A DNA stretch of 64,000 nucleotides, taken from assembly GCF_947492365.1 (NCBI RefSeq), contig NZ_CANLMB010000001.1, positions 744,001-808,000 on the forward strand. The letters are read 5' to 3'. This DNA is from an uncultured Erythrobacter sp. (GTDB lineage Bacteria; Pseudomonadota; Alphaproteobacteria; Sphingomonadales; Sphingomonadaceae). Shown in pieces: positions 11,473 to 23,434 of the stretch; the first letter of the stretch is position 1; the number at the start of each line of letters is the position of its first letter. The notes beneath the pieces were generated by a model that was not told the DNA's origin, ran no database searches, and saw only the letters and a program-made list of their open reading frames with translations. Position numbers and translations under genes: made by a program.

Positions 11473-11793
11473 TCAACGGCGTTGGTTGAACTCGCGCCAT
11501 TCGTCGCGAGTCATGCACACGCGAGTAGCGCGCCGGCTCGACATGTCCACGCGGATGCGGCGACAGATGCGCTCCTCTTCCTCGGGCGCTTCAATAGCCG
11601 GAATTTCGATGGGAGCGGGCGCAGGAGCCGGGGTTGCCGGTTCAGCGTCTGCAGCGGTTTCTTCAGCTGCCTCGGCGGCTTCGCTGGTCTGCTGGGGCGC
11701 CTGTTCAGTTGTCGGAGCGCGCGGCTCATCAGCGAAAGCCGGAACGGAGAGCGCAACACCAGCGGCTGCGAGCAGCGAAAGGGTCAATTTCAT
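11473..11793 (-). CDS. Small exported protein of unknown function
   Basis: 106 residues. A signal peptide (MKLTLSLLAAAGVALSVPAF, cleavage after FADE) precedes an Ala/Pro/Glu-rich linker (residues about 25-70). The compact C-terminal motif is C-R-R-I-R-V-D-M-S-S-R-R-A-T-R-V-C-M-T-R and ends EWREFNQRR. Two cysteines there could form a disulfide. I remember similar short C-terminal modules in other sphingomonad proteins, but no function is known to me. Confidence 0.75.
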   Translation of the reverse strand: MKLTLSLLAAAGVALSVPAFADEPRAPTTEQAPQQTSEAAEAAEETAADAEPATPAPAPAPIEIPAIEAPEEEERICRRIRVDMSSRRATRVCMTRDEWREFNQRR

Positions 11794-11873
11794 CGTGGAA
11801 CTCGTTGAATTAGCTAGAGGGAAGCAGCTGGCTAGCGTCCTGCGACTGGATTGTCCATGTCGCTAGTCGAGCG

Positions 11874-12617
11874 TCAGTCCTCTGGGCGTTTTTCGCGCCC
11901 GAGCGTGGTCAGAATGCCGCGCAAGGTACGCACTTCGAGGTGGTTCCAGCCTGGTCTGGTCAGCACACTTCGCAATGTGCGCTGCGTTGCCTCGCGCCGT
12001 GCCTCGGGCAGAAAGTACCCGCGCGGATCGAGCAATTTCTCGAAATGCGCGATCAGACCTTCTAGCTCTTCCTGCGGTGCCGGAGGCAGCTTTTCGTCTT
12101 CATCGGTCGGTTGGACCAGTTCGCTCGCGTTCAGCTCGCTTCCGATCCGCGACCATTCATAGGCGACAAGGATCACCGCCTGCGCCAGATTTAGAGAGCC
12201 GAATTCTGGGTTGATAGGGACGGTCAGGATGTGCCGGGCGAGCTCCACATCCTCGGTCGCCAGTCCCGAAGCCTCGCGCCCGAACAGCACCGCATGGCGC
12301 CCTGGCTCGGAGTGGACCAGCCGCGCTGCACCGTCGGGGCCGACCACCGTCTTGGTCACGCCGCGTTTGCGCACGGTCGTGGCATAGACATGCTCGCAAT
12401 CGGCGACCGCTTCGGCGGTGCTGGAATAGACCTTCGCCTGATCCAGCACGATGTCTGCACCTGCCGCAGCGGGACCGGCAGAGGGGTTAGGCCAGCCATC
12501 GCGCGGATTGACGATGCGCATTTCGGTCAGCCCGAAATTGAGCATTGCGCGCGCGGCTTTGCCGATATTCTCGCCCAGTTGCGGGCGCACCAGCACGATG
12601 ATCGGCTTGTTCGTCAC
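11874..12617 (-). CDS. trmJ: TrmJ-type tRNA/rRNA 2'-O-methyltransferase (SPOUT)
   Basis: Methylates a ribose 2'-hydroxyl, by family analogy at position 32 of tRNA. The 247-residue protein has the SPOUT knot motifs: N-terminal VLVRPQLGENIGKAARAM, middle HAVLFGREASGL, and C-terminal INPEFGSLNLAQAVILVAYE. The GTG at 12617 is supported by AGGA 8 nt upstream and abuts the nrdR stop. An ATG at 12653 would overlap nrdR. The substrate could instead be rRNA. Confidence 0.88.
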   Translation of the reverse strand: MTNKPIIVLVRPQLGENIGKAARAMLNFGLTEMRIVNPRDGWPNPSAGPAAAGADIVLDQAKVYSSTAEAVADCEHVYATTVRKRGVTKTVVGPDGAARLVHSEPGRHAVLFGREASGLATEDVELARHILTVPINPEFGSLNLAQAVILVAYEWSRIGSELNASELVQPTDEDEKLPPAPQEELEGLIAHFEKLLDPRGYFLPEARREATQRTLRSVLTRPGWNHLEVRTLRGILTTLGREKRPED

Positions 12618-12618
12618 G

Positions 12619-13092
12619 CTAATCCTGCGCGGCTTCGGCGACAGTGCTGGCAAATTCCTCGAAATCGCGCGCTTCGGAGAAGTCGCGATAGACGCTGGCG
12701 AAGCGGATATAGGCGACCGAATCGATCTGCTTGAGGCCGTCCATTACCATTTCGCCAATGCGCGAGGACGGGACTTCGGGCTCGCCTGCGGTTTCGACCT
12801 GCCGCTGGATTCCAGAGATCAGCTGGTCGATCCGTTCCTGCGAGACACCGCGTTTCCGGCAAGCGAGCGCGACCGATTGTTCGATCTTCGAGCGGTCGAA
12901 TGGCTCGGTGCGCGCTTGTCCATTGGTCCCCGATTTTACGATCGTGACTTCGCGCAATTGCACGCGCTCAAACGTCGTAAAGCGCGCCCCGCACGAACCG
13001 CATTGGCGGCGACGGCGGATCGCGGTGGAGTCTTCGGTGGGACGCGAATCCTTTACTTGCGTGTCATCATTGGCACAAAAAGGACATCGCAT
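12619..13092 (-). CDS. nrdR: Transcriptional repressor NrdR
   Basis: Zinc-ribbon/ATP-cone repressor that senses dATP and binds NrdR boxes upstream of ribonucleotide reductase genes. The 157-residue protein starts [17 protein letters not shown], with C-x2-C paired with C-G-S-C-G in [19 protein letters not shown]. The ATP-cone (about 48-138) follows, with IVKSG and R-S-K. It lies in a minus-strand operon between an 86-residue protein and trmJ, downstream of glyA, a frequent partner of nrdR. Confidence 0.96.
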   Translation of the reverse strand: MRCPFCANDDTQVKDSRPTEDSTAIRRRRQCGSCGARFTTFERVQLREVTIVKSGTNGQARTEPFDRSKIEQSVALACRKRGVSQERIDQLISGIQRQVETAGEPEVPSSRIGEMVMDGLKQIDSVAYIRFASVYRDFSEARDFEEFASTVAEAAQD

Positions 13093-13100
13093 TCAGCAAG

Positions 13101-13361
13101 TTACTTCCGGATTGCGTGATGCAGAGCAAGGCCGGCACCCGCGACAAGACCAGCCGCAAGACCCACGCCAGGAAGCACAACGCCAGCAACCGCGCCAACC
13201 GCAGCGGCTTTCAAAACCGGCTTGGTCGAATCGTGATCAAAGCCGTCCTTGACCATGCCAGCGATTTCTTCGCGCGTATCCTGAATCCAATCAGGACCGT
13301 TTTCGACCGCGTCCTGCTTGCTTTCCTTCTTCTTGCTTTTGCTCACAACCACCTCATTCAT
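13101..13361 (-). CDS. Small protein with one C-terminal membrane segment
   Basis: 86 residues. A lysine-rich N-terminus ([13 protein letters not shown]) and an acidic middle lead into a glycine/alanine/valine hydrophobic helix (residues about 53-80) ending in HHAIRK. The start overlaps the glyA stop by 8 bp and the stop is 8 bp before nrdR, so it is an integral member of that operon. No family recognised. Confidence 0.75.
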   Translation of the reverse strand: MNEVVVSKSKKKESKQDAVENGPDWIQDTREEIAGMVKDGFDHDSTKPVLKAAAVGAVAGVVLPGVGLAAGLVAGAGLALHHAIRK

Positions 13362-14664
13362 TGGGATACACCTGAAAGTTATTACAAAGTTCAGTCACTT
13401 GTGAACGGACATGTTCTTCGATCTGGGCATCGCCTTCGGGTCCGTTACTAGAAAGACCCTCTACCACCTTGGCGATCAATTGTCCCACTTTTCTGAATTC
13501 ATTCGGACCAAAGCCGCGCGTTGTGCCTGCTGGCGTGCCGAGGCGGATGCCGCTGGTCACAAACGGCGAGCGCGTGTCGAACGGGATGCCGTTCTTGTTG
13601 CAGGTCAGCCATGCGCGGTCGAGGCCGGTTTCGGCGGCCTTGCCTGTGACGTCTTTCGCAGTGAGATCGACCAGCATCGAGTGATTGTCGGTCCCGCCAG
13701 AGACGATGCGCAGGCCGTTTTCCTCAAGGCTAGCCGCCAGCGCGCGGGCGTTCTCGACCACGCGGTGAGCGTAGTCCTTGAACTCCGGTGTAAGCGCTTC
13801 TTTGAACGCTACGGCTTTGGCCGCAATGACATGCATCAGCGGGCCGCCCTGTAGGCCGGGGAAGACTGCCATGTTGAGCGGCTTGGTAAACTTTTCGTCG
13901 TTCCACAGGATAACGCCCGAACGCGGACCGCGAAGGCTCTTATGGGTCGTCGTGGTGACGATGTCGCAATGGGGGAAGGGCGAGGGGTGTGCGCCGCCCG
14001 CGACGAGGCCTGAAATATGGCTCATATCGCACAGCAGAACCGCGCCCACTTCGTCCGCCACTTTGCGGAAGGCGGCAAAATCCCAGATCCGCGAATAAGC
14101 AGTGCCGCCGCATATGATCAGCTTGGGCTTGTGCTCGCGTGCGGTGGCGGCGACGACGTCCATGTCGATCAATTCGTCGCCTTGGGAAACGCCGTAGCTG
14201 ACCGGGTTGAACCACTTTCCGCTCATATTCACGGGCGATCCGTGGGTGAGGTGACCGCCGCTGTTCAGGTCGAGGCCCATGAAGGTGTCGCCCGGCTGTA
14301 GCATGGCGAGGAACACAGCTTGGTTCATCTGGCTGCCGCTGTTCGGCTGCACATTGGCAAACTCGCATCCAAACAGCTGCTTGGCGCGCTCAATTGCCAG
14401 CGTTTCGACCACATCGGCATAGTCGCAGCCGCCGTAATAGCGCTTGCCCGGATAGCCCTCGGCATATTTGTTGGTGAAGACACTGCCGGTCGCTTCGAGA
14501 ACGGCGGTCGAGGCGATGTTCTCGCTCGCGATCAGCTCGATCTTGTCCTGTTGACGTTTCAGCTCGTTGTCGATCGCCGCTGCAATTTCGGGATCGGTCG
14601 TGGCCAGATCATTGTGCCAGAAAGCGTGCATGGGGTTCACTACCTCGGATGGAGCCGTGCTCAT
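13354..14664 (-). CDS. glyA: Serine hydroxymethyltransferase
   Basis: PLP enzyme interconverting serine and glycine with tetrahydrofolate, the main one-carbon source. The 436-residue product shows [31 protein letters not shown], and the PLP-lysine segment [14 protein letters not shown]. The C-terminal third has [15 protein letters not shown]. Length is normal. The start overlaps the rpiB stop by 4 bp (ATGA), so rpiB and glyA are translationally coupled. Confidence 0.98.
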   Translation of the reverse strand: MSTAPSEVVNPMHAFWHNDLATTDPEIAAAIDNELKRQQDKIELIASENIASTAVLEATGSVFTNKYAEGYPGKRYYGGCDYADVVETLAIERAKQLFGCEFANVQPNSGSQMNQAVFLAMLQPGDTFMGLDLNSGGHLTHGSPVNMSGKWFNPVSYGVSQGDELIDMDVVAATAREHKPKLIICGGTAYSRIWDFAAFRKVADEVGAVLLCDMSHISGLVAGGAHPSPFPHCDIVTTTTHKSLRGPRSGVILWNDEKFTKPLNMAVFPGLQGGPLMHVIAAKAVAFKEALTPEFKDYAHRVVENARALAASLEENGLRIVSGGTDNHSMLVDLTAKDVTGKAAETGLDRAWLTCNKNGIPFDTRSPFVTSGIRLGTPAGTTRGFGPNEFRKVGQLIAKVVEGLSSNGPEGDAQIEEHVRSQVTELCNNFQVYPNE

Positions 14665-15140
14665 TGATGCGTCTCGATGTGATCAGGGTCGATGGGGGGA
14701 TTGCCGAGCTTGGCAACGCGGCGCTGATGGCGGCCATTGGGATTGCCTTCATCGGCGAATGGGGTCGAGACAAAGGCCGCGAGGCAGGCCTTGGCCAGTT
14801 CAATGCCGGTCACCCGCGCGCCCATTGCAATGCAATTGGCGTTGTTGTGCTCGCGTGCAAGTGAGGCTGAAAGCGGCTCTGACACAAGTGCACACCGCAC
14901 GCCGGGATGGCGATTGACGCTGATCGAAATGCCGATGCCGGATCCGCACAGCGCGACGCCCAGATCGGCGGTGCCATCGGCGATGACATTGGCCAGTTTG
15001 TAGCCGTAATCGGGATAGTCGACACTATCGCCGTTATCCGGGCCGAGATCGGCGACTTCGTGGCCTTCATCCATCAGATATTCGGCTAGATCGGCCTTCA
15101 TTTCGAGGGCGGCGTGGTCAGAGGCTATGGCAATACGCAT
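14661..15140 (-). CDS. rpiB: Ribose-5-phosphate isomerase B
   Basis: Interconverts ribose 5-phosphate and ribulose 5-phosphate in the pentose phosphate pathway. The 159-residue protein starts [15 protein letters not shown] and has [20 protein letters not shown] with the catalytic cysteine, then [16 protein letters not shown] 15140 is chosen because homologous sequence begins there; the frame is open to 15176. It is first in the minus-strand operon leading through glyA and nrdR to trmJ. Confidence 0.95.
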   Translation of the reverse strand: MRIAIASDHAALEMKADLAEYLMDEGHEVADLGPDNGDSVDYPDYGYKLANVIADGTADLGVALCGSGIGISISVNRHPGVRCALVSEPLSASLAREHNNANCIAMGARVTGIELAKACLAAFVSTPFADEGNPNGRHQRRVAKLGNPPIDPDHIETHQ

Positions 15141-15321
15141 GGGCGCGTCATAGAGATGCGAATTACAGGACTCCACCCCGCAAAAGCGGCTTTTCGACGT
15201 TTCGAAACAGAATTTTTCGTAATGTTGCGCGTGCGAGGGTAAATAGGCAGGCCTTGCACTGGCGCGCGGCTTGTTTCATCTCATCCACCCCACGCCACAA
15301 AACAATCGGGTTTTCGCCGCC

Positions 15322-15999
15322 ATGCGCTTTGGATTTGCTGCACTTCTTCTCGCTTGCCTGACGCTGCCTGGCTGGAGCGCGGCCTTGGCCGATCCGGGGA
15401 CGCGGGCAGAACGTGTCTCGCGCGCCTCTGCGGTTGATGAAGGATATGGCGCGGTGGTGATCTCGATCCGCAGCGAGCTGTATCTCGAAGACACTTTGGG
15501 CGTCTTTTTCCTGCGCGAAGGGGGGAGCATCGCCAACGACGCGGATGTCGTGCGATTCGAGCGCAAGCAGGGCTTCCTCTCTTTCGGCAATGATACGCTC
15601 GGCTTCAAGGTGCGCGCGTTCCAATTGCGACCGGGCACCTACCGGCTCGTCGCGCACGGAGTAAGCTGCGCGAAAGTTCCGGCAGAGGACGAACGGTGCC
15701 TCGTCGATTTTCGCGGGATCGGCGGAACGCAAGAAATCTCTCGCCCCAGCCGCGGCTACCACGAGATCGCTCCGACATTCGAAGTGCGCGCGGGATCGGT
15801 GACTTATGCCGGCGACTATATCCTCACTGCGCGTAATCAGATCGAATGGGCCGAATTGCCGCGTGAGGAAATCGAGCGCACCCGCAATCGCTTCGCTCGC
15901 ATGCCGAGCGCGCCTGAGCCGGTCATTCCCGGCGAATACCGGCTGAGATACGGGCTGAACGCGCGCAGCCTCGAAGATGACTGGAACCGGCGGTATTAG
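15322..15999 (+). CDS. Exported hypothetical protein
   Basis: 225 residues. A signal peptide (MRFGFAALLLACLTLPGWSA, cleavage near ALADP) precedes a mostly beta-strand-predicted mature domain with two cysteines (GVSCAKVPAEDERCLVDF), which may bond. No family recognised. It is transcribed divergently from rpiB across a 181-bp gap, and convergently with the membrane protein gene at 16016. Confidence 0.75.
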   Translation: MRFGFAALLLACLTLPGWSAALADPGTRAERVSRASAVDEGYGAVVISIRSELYLEDTLGVFFLREGGSIANDADVVRFERKQGFLSFGNDTLGFKVRAFQLRPGTYRLVAHGVSCAKVPAEDERCLVDFRGIGGTQEISRPSRGYHEIAPTFEVRAGSVTYAGDYILTARNQIEWAELPREEIERTRNRFARMPSAPEPVIPGEYRLRYGLNARSLEDDWNRRY

Positions 16000-16015
16000 G
16001 CAGGCCGCTCGGGCG

Positions 16016-16435
16016 CTAGATCAAGAGCGTCCGAGGGCGCGGCATGGGCTTTTGCCGCACCGCATTGATCATCGCATAGACTGTCCGCGCCGAGGCGAGG
16101 ATCAGCGTCGCAAAGGCCAACAATGCGCCAGCGATAATGCCGGCGCCGCCATCGGTCTGAATTGCAACGACGATTCCGCCGATCAAAGCGACCATCCATG
16201 AGCCAACCAACATCCAGAATGTGCGGATGAGATATTGGAACTGGGTGTGTTCCCACTCTTCCTTCGCGCCTTCGATAAAAACATGCGCGAGCACCACGCC
16301 TACGATAGCGCTGATGCCGGTGAAGTAGCTGCACAGATACAGCACGCAGATGATGAAAGGCCGATTGGCGAGCAGATTGGTCGCATTCCACGGCGCTTCA
16401 TCTGGAGTTGGAAGGCGGGGTGGTGTTTCGGTCAT
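16016..16435 (-). CDS. DUF4870-like inner-membrane protein
   Basis: 139 residues with three hydrophobic helices at about 28-50, 70-92 and 95-120. There is a short proline-rich cytoplasmic N-terminus and a basic tail. The pattern C-x-Y-L-C-S-Y-F-T-G-I-S-A-I-V-G-V-V-L-A-H then W-E-H-T-Q-F-Q-Y-L-I-R-T-F resembles COG3671/DUF4870-type proteins (H..FQ.RT). Function unknown. It is the last gene of the yqeY-dnaG-rpoD transcript if that reads through. Confidence 0.7.
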   Translation of the reverse strand: MTETPPRLPTPDEAPWNATNLLANRPFIICVLYLCSYFTGISAIVGVVLAHVFIEGAKEEWEHTQFQYLIRTFWMLVGSWMVALIGGIVVAIQTDGGAGIIAGALLAFATLILASARTVYAMINAVRQKPMPRPRTLLI

Positions 16436-16454
16436 ATCTGTCGCGGCGGATGCG

Positions 16455-17053
16455 TCAGCTTGTGACCTGTTCGCCTGCCGCTTGTTGCTCGGCCATGTAG
16501 GTGCGCAGACGTTCGATCAAATCGTTCATCGCGCCCGGAAGCAATGCCTGCGAATCGTTCATATAGGCTTGATTGGCGGCGGCGAAGTTCGGTTCGGCAA
16601 GGATCGCGGACGAGAGCTCGAAGTATCGCTGGCCACTGGGCGTCGAGACGAAAGCGAGAATATCCTCTAGCTCACGACGGGTGAAGATTGCGGCATAGCT
16701 CGCTGCGAGCCCGTCAATCAGCGACGGGATATGCGAACGCAGGACATCTTTGCTGTCCTCCATGTAGTCCGCAACCCATTGATCCATAATGGCAATCGCG
16801 CCTTCATCTTCCAGCTCGTAAGCCCGCAGAGTGGCTTCTCGGGTTTGGGCTACCATTTGATCCATGGTCCCGAAGAAAATCTGCTCGCGCGTTTCAACCG
16901 GAAATCCCAAATCGACGATCTGCCTCGCAATTGCGAGATTGACCTCGTTTGGCGCTTCGATTGCCGGATCTGATGAATCCTGCGCATTGGCTGCGTAGGG
17001 CAATGCGGCGAGGGCGACTGCCGCGCAAAGCACAATCTTCTTCGAGTGGTGCA

Positions 17054-17057
<4 letters not shown>
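16455..17057 (-). CDS. Exported DUF2059 protein
   Basis: 200 residues with a signal peptide (cleavage after YAANAQ). The DUF2059 core lies at about 115-160: [20 protein letters not shown] followed by S-G-Q-R-Y-F. It is a predicted periplasmic helical protein of unknown role. The start overlaps the rpoD stop by 4 bp, so its translation is linked to sigma factor synthesis. Confidence 0.82.
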
Positions 17058-19075
<2,018 letters not shown>

Positions 19076-19177
19076 ATAAACTCGTCAATCTGTTCCCTGG
19101 TGAAGTGTGAAGGCGTTGCGCGACGCCTTGTGGACACATTCACCAATGTTGGTCCCTAACCAGCCAATGCGGCCAGC

Positions 19178-21022
19178 CTAATCCTGCTGTGCCGGAGCAC
19201 CGGCTTTTTTGCGTCCGAAAGCCTTCAGGCGCTCTTCAACTGTCGTGAGCTGTGCTCGCAAGCGGGCCTGCTCGGCAAAAGACCCCTCGGGATCTTCGTC
19301 AAAACGCGCGATCGTAGCCGCCATAGCAGCTTCGAGCGCTGGTTTTTGGGCCAGCAGCGACACAGCTTCGGCCAGTTCCTCGCGCGCTTCACCGGGTGGT
19401 GTGCCTTCTCGAAGAAAGGCGTAACGTTGGTCTTCCGGTGGGGCAGGTTGGCCTTGCAAGTGCGATATGGCGTCTTCGCCGTGCGAATCAAGCGTTTCTG
19501 ACAGTTCAATCAACGATTCGATGGCGGGTGCGGCTTTCGGGTCGAGTTTTGCGAGGCGGGTCAGGGACTCTGAATGGCGCGAAATCTCGCCGGGATGGCG
19601 CACGAAACCGGCGATCACGGCGGTCAGGAAATCCGCGCGCTGCCCGCCCGCCATGGCGCGCTGGAGCGTCGAGCGTGCCTCTTGTGACAGGCTGCGCGGG
19701 GCCACTGGGCGCCCGCCTTTCCAAGGTGCGCCGCGGTTCTGCTGGCGCGGCTCGCGCGGGGGATAGGCAAAGGCGGAAAAACGGTCGAGCAACTCGCGTC
19801 TGTACAGCGACTGGATATCGCGGTCCTGAATAGTGTCGACATGCTCCATCAGCCGCGCCTTGAGGCCTGCCTTGGCCTCGGGACTGGTGAGCGGCTGCGC
19901 GTCGCGTTCAAACTTCCACACCATGTCGAGCAGGCTCTTGGGCGAAGTGAGCAGCTTTTCCATCGCGCCGACGCCTTGCTGGTTGATGAGATCATCGGGA
20001 TCGAGGCCTGCGGGCAGCCGGACAATACTAAGTGAACGCATCGGAGCGAGCATTGGAAGGGCGCGGGTCACAGCTCGCATCGCCGCCTTTTGCCCTGCCG
20101 CATCGCCGTCAAAGCAAAGGACCGGCACCTCAACCATACGCCACAGCATCTCGAGCTGCGTCTCGGTGAGCGCGGTGCCGAGCGGCGCGACCGCGTCCTC
20201 GAACCCGGCCTGCGCGAGCGCGATTACATCCATATAGCCTTCGACCACGATAATGCGTCCGGTCTGGCGCGAAGCGGGTGCGGCGCGGTGCAGGTTGTAA
20301 AGCGTGCGTCCCTTGTCGAAGAGAGGCGTGTCGGGCGAGTTCAGATATTTCGCGAGGCCATCGCGGTTTTCTAGAATGCGCCCGCCAAAAGCGATCACCC
20401 GTCCGCGCGCATCCTGAATGGGCAGCATGACGCGCCCACGGAACCTGTCATAGGTGGTGCCGTCGTCAGTCTCGATCCGCATGCCCGTTTCGACCAACAT
20501 CCGGTCATCAAACTTCGCCAGCGCATTGTTAAGCGCTTGCTTGCTCTCAGGCGCATAGCCGAAGCCGAATTCGCGCAGGATTTCGGGTTTGAGCCCGCGC
20601 CGTTTGAGATAATCGAGCGCCTCGCGCCCTTGCTCACCGCGCAGATTGTGTACGAACCAATCCTGCGCTTCTGTCGTCACATCGACCAACTCTGCGCGCT
20701 TTTCTGCGCGTTTTGCGGCGACAGGGTCGGGGGCGGGGACTTCCATCCCGGCTTCAGCGGCCAGCTCCTTTATCGCATCGATAAAGGATAGCCCGCGCTG
20801 CTCGATCATCCAGCTGATGACATCGCCATGCGCGCCGCAGCCAAAGCAGTGGTAGAAGCCCTTCTGATCGTTGACCGTAAAGCTCGGCGTCTTCTCGTCA
20901 TGGAACGGGCAACAGGCCTTCCACTCGCGGCCCGCGCGCTGAAGCTTGTCCGTGCGCATGATTACGGTCGAAAGCGTAATCCGCGCGCGCAGCTCGTCCT
21001 TCCATTGCGGGGTGATGGCCAT
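19178..21022 (-). CDS. dnaG: DNA primase
   Basis: Makes RNA primers at the replication fork. The 614-residue protein has the CHC2 zinc finger (CPFHDEKTPSF ... YHCFGCGAHGD, residues about 38-66), the catalytic core and a TOPRIM fold (VVEGYMDVIALAQAGF with acidic residues, then CFDGDAAG). The C-terminal third, the expected helicase-binding region, is poorly conserved. It lies between yqeY and rpoD, 102 bp upstream of rpoD. Confidence 0.97.
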   Translation of the reverse strand: MAITPQWKDELRARITLSTVIMRTDKLQRAGREWKACCPFHDEKTPSFTVNDQKGFYHCFGCGAHGDVISWMIEQRGLSFIDAIKELAAEAGMEVPAPDPVAAKRAEKRAELVDVTTEAQDWFVHNLRGEQGREALDYLKRRGLKPEILREFGFGYAPESKQALNNALAKFDDRMLVETGMRIETDDGTTYDRFRGRVMLPIQDARGRVIAFGGRILENRDGLAKYLNSPDTPLFDKGRTLYNLHRAAPASRQTGRIIVVEGYMDVIALAQAGFEDAVAPLGTALTETQLEMLWRMVEVPVLCFDGDAAGQKAAMRAVTRALPMLAPMRSLSIVRLPAGLDPDDLINQQGVGAMEKLLTSPKSLLDMVWKFERDAQPLTSPEAKAGLKARLMEHVDTIQDRDIQSLYRRELLDRFSAFAYPPREPRQQNRGAPWKGGRPVAPRSLSQEARSTLQRAMAGGQRADFLTAVIAGFVRHPGEISRHSESLTRLAKLDPKAAPAIESLIELSETLDSHGEDAISHLQGQPAPPEDQRYAFLREGTPPGEAREELAEAVSLLAQKPALEAAMAATIARFDEDPEGSFAEQARLRAQLTTVEERLKAFGRKKAGAPAQQD

Positions 21023-21094
21023 GCTTTGTTATGACGCACCCGCGCACCCGCTGTCGAGCGGCTGCGTGACGTCAGTTGTGCAAGGGTCTGTGGA

Positions 21095-21547
21095 TCAGCT
21101 CAAAGCAGCCTTCACCAGCCCGCTCGCCAGCTTGCCGTCGAGCACGGCGCCATGTTTCGCCTTAAGCGCGCCCATGACCTTGCCCATGTCGGCCATTGAG
21201 GAAGCACCGGTTTCGGCTTTGATCGCTTCGATCGCGGCCGCCGTTTCGGCTTCGCTCATCATCTGGGGCAGGAATTCGTCGATCACCGAAAGCTCGGCCT
21301 TTTCCTTGTCGGCGAGTTCCTGACGGCCGCCAGTTTCATACATCTCGATCGATTCGCGCCGCTGCTTGGCCATTTTCTGGAGCACCGAGGTCACAAGAGC
21401 ATCGTCGTCGATCTCTTTGGAGCTGGTGCGCTCCTCGATATCGCGATCCTTGATCTTGGCGCTAATCTGGCGGAGCGTCGCGGTGCGATCTTTCTCCTTG
21501 GCCTTCATTGCGGTGATTGTGGCGGCCTTGATGTCGTCGCGGATCAT
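21095..21547 (-). CDS. yqeY: GatB/YqeY domain protein
   Basis: 150 residues, helical, starting MIRDDIKAATITAMKAKEKD and ending with the YqeY/GatB tail pattern MADMGKVMGALKAKHG ... ASGLVKAALS. The tail is thought to bind tRNA, as in GatB, but the free-standing protein has no firm function. It opens the minus-strand yqeY-dnaG-rpoD operon and is divergent from carA. Confidence 0.92.
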   Translation of the reverse strand: MIRDDIKAATITAMKAKEKDRTATLRQISAKIKDRDIEERTSSKEIDDDALVTSVLQKMAKQRRESIEMYETGGRQELADKEKAELSVIDEFLPQMMSEAETAAAIEAIKAETGASSMADMGKVMGALKAKHGAVLDGKLASGLVKAALS

Positions 21548-21695
21548 CGTCTTGCGGTCTTTCTTGTGGATGGTTTGAGAATTCGGCGGCTTAGCCGATA
21601 TTTGACACCTGAGATAGGTTGACGGACGCCATGCGCAAGCTTAGCCGGTGAGACTTAGCGACATTGCTGGAAACCCCTGACTCGGAGAGCCCCAA

Positions 21696-22877
21696 ATGGC
21701 TTCTGCTCCCATTCGTCCTGCGCAGCCCAAAGGCGCGACAGGTTGTCTTGTTCTGGCCGACGGAACGGTGATCTGGGGCAAGGGCTTTGGCGCCAGCGGC
21801 AGCGCAGTGGGTGAGGTGTGCTTTAACACCGCGATGACCGGCTATCAGGAGGTGATGACCGATCCCTCTTACGCCGCGCAAATCGTAACCTTCACCTTCC
21901 CGCATATCGGCAATGTCGGCGCGAATGCAGAGGACGTGGAGAGCAAGGTAGAAGGCGCGGTCGGGTGCATTGTGCGCGAGGATGTGACCGAGCCGAGCAA
22001 CTTCCGCAGTCTGGAACGCTACACCGACTGGATGGAGCGCAATGGCAAGATTGGCCTGTCAGGCGTGGATACCCGCGCGCTGACCCGCCGCATCCGCCTC
22101 TCGGGCGCTCCCAATGCAGTTGTCGCGCATGAGCCGGACGGGAAGTTCGACCTCGACGCTTTGCTGGCGCGCGCAAGCGATTGGGCCGGGCTGGAAGGCA
22201 TGGACCTGGCCAAGCGGGTGACGCGCGAAGGGCAAGAGAATTGGGAAGGCGGCTATTGGCGGCTGGGCCACGGCTATGGCCGCGCGGCTCACGACGCGAC
22301 GCCGCATGTGGTCGCGATCGACTATGGGGCGAAGGACAACATCTTCCGCAACCTCGTGCGCGCAGGGGCCAAGGTGACGGTGGTTCCGGCCAAGACCTCT
22401 TACGAGGACATTATGGCGCTCTCGCCCGATGGCGTGTTCCTCTCCAACGGCCCCGGCGATCCGGCGGCGACCGGCGAATATGCGGTGCCGGTGATAAAGG
22501 CGCTGCTCGATGCGGACATGCCGCTGTTCGGCATATGCCTCGGCCACCAGATGCTCGCGCTCGCGGCGGGAGCCAAGACGGTGAAGATGCACCAAGGCCA
22601 TCGCGGTGCAAACCATCCGGTTCAGCGAGTGGGCGAGGGATGGGGCGAGACCTCGGGTCGGGTCGAGATCACCAGCATGAACCACGGCTTCGCGGTCGAT
22701 GCAGACACTCTGCCCGACACGCTGGAGCAGACCCATGTGAGCCTGTTCGACGGCTCGAACTGCGGCATCGCGGTGAAGGGCAAGCGCGCGTTCGGCGTGC
22801 AGTATCATCCTGAGGCAAGCCCGGGGCCGCAGGATAGCTTCTACCTGTTCGAGAAGTTTGTTGGGGGGCTGGGGTGA
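21696..22877 (+). CDS. carA: Carbamoyl-phosphate synthase small subunit (glutaminase)
   Basis: Hydrolyses glutamine and passes ammonia to CarB for pyrimidine and arginine synthesis. The 393-residue product has the N-terminal CPSase domain (LADGTVIWGKGFGASGSAVG ... NTAMTGYQEV) and a class I amidotransferase domain. Its triad is nucleophile Cys281 in GICLGHQM, His371 and Glu373 in QYHPEASPGP. The stop overlaps the next gene's GTG by 4 bp. Confidence 0.98.
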   Translation: MASAPIRPAQPKGATGCLVLADGTVIWGKGFGASGSAVGEVCFNTAMTGYQEVMTDPSYAAQIVTFTFPHIGNVGANAEDVESKVEGAVGCIVREDVTEPSNFRSLERYTDWMERNGKIGLSGVDTRALTRRIRLSGAPNAVVAHEPDGKFDLDALLARASDWAGLEGMDLAKRVTREGQENWEGGYWRLGHGYGRAAHDATPHVVAIDYGAKDNIFRNLVRAGAKVTVVPAKTSYEDIMALSPDGVFLSNGPGDPAATGEYAVPVIKALLDADMPLFGICLGHQMLALAAGAKTVKMHQGHRGANHPVQRVGEGWGETSGRVEITSMNHGFAVDADTLPDTLEQTHVSLFDGSNCGIAVKGKRAFGVQYHPEASPGPQDSFYLFEKFVGGLG

Positions 22878-23434
22878 ACGGGCTGGTGTTCTTTTCAATC
22901 CTTTTGCTGGCTTCCGGTGAAGGGCATCCTCCCAGCGACGGCGGCATCGAGTTGCAGCGTCAATCGCATGATCACGCCATCTATGAACTCGCGGGTGATC
23001 CCAGCCTAGTCCGACAGTTTCACGAAGAGATCGGCAGTAATTGGATTGGGGGAGAACTGCTGGATGCAGATGAGGAAGAGGGCATATATCGATATTGGGC
23101 CTATGGTTGGCGCACCGCGCCGCAATCACGCAGCTTCATGATGCCCGCAGTGTTCTTGGGGCTCGATCTCGAAATTGTCGCCTACGAACAGACTGCTGCA
23201 TTTCCCGATCTAAGGTCGAACTTGGATGAAGTCTCCATGGGTTGCGGTCTAAGTGTTGATCCATTCCTTATCCTACCGAACCGCTACATTACGTTCGTTC
23301 CCACCCTTCAGGGATCGCAATCAACAATTTCGGGACAAGAATGCGTGATTGAAAAACTGCGGACCGAGGCACGGTTCAGCAGCGAGCAGTTCGGTTTCTT
23401 CGGCAACGAAAGGTCGGAGGATGACAGTGACTAA
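22874..23434 (+). CDS. Hypothetical exported protein inside the car operon
   Basis: 186 residues from GTG 22874, coupled to carA by a GTGA overlap. A short hydrophobic N-terminus (MNGLVFFSILLLASGEG) suggests export. The rest is acidic, rich in aromatic residues, with two cysteines. Codon use is less GC-biased than in carA and carB. No family recognised. Its 3' end overlaps the next lipoprotein gene by 14 bp. Confidence 0.7.
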   Translation: MNGLVFFSILLLASGEGHPPSDGGIELQRQSHDHAIYELAGDPSLVRQFHEEIGSNWIGGELLDADEEEGIYRYWAYGWRTAPQSRSFMMPAVFLGLDLEIVAYEQTAAFPDLRSNLDEVSMGCGLSVDPFLILPNRYITFVPTLQGSQSTISGQECVIEKLRTEARFSSEQFGFFGNERSEDDSD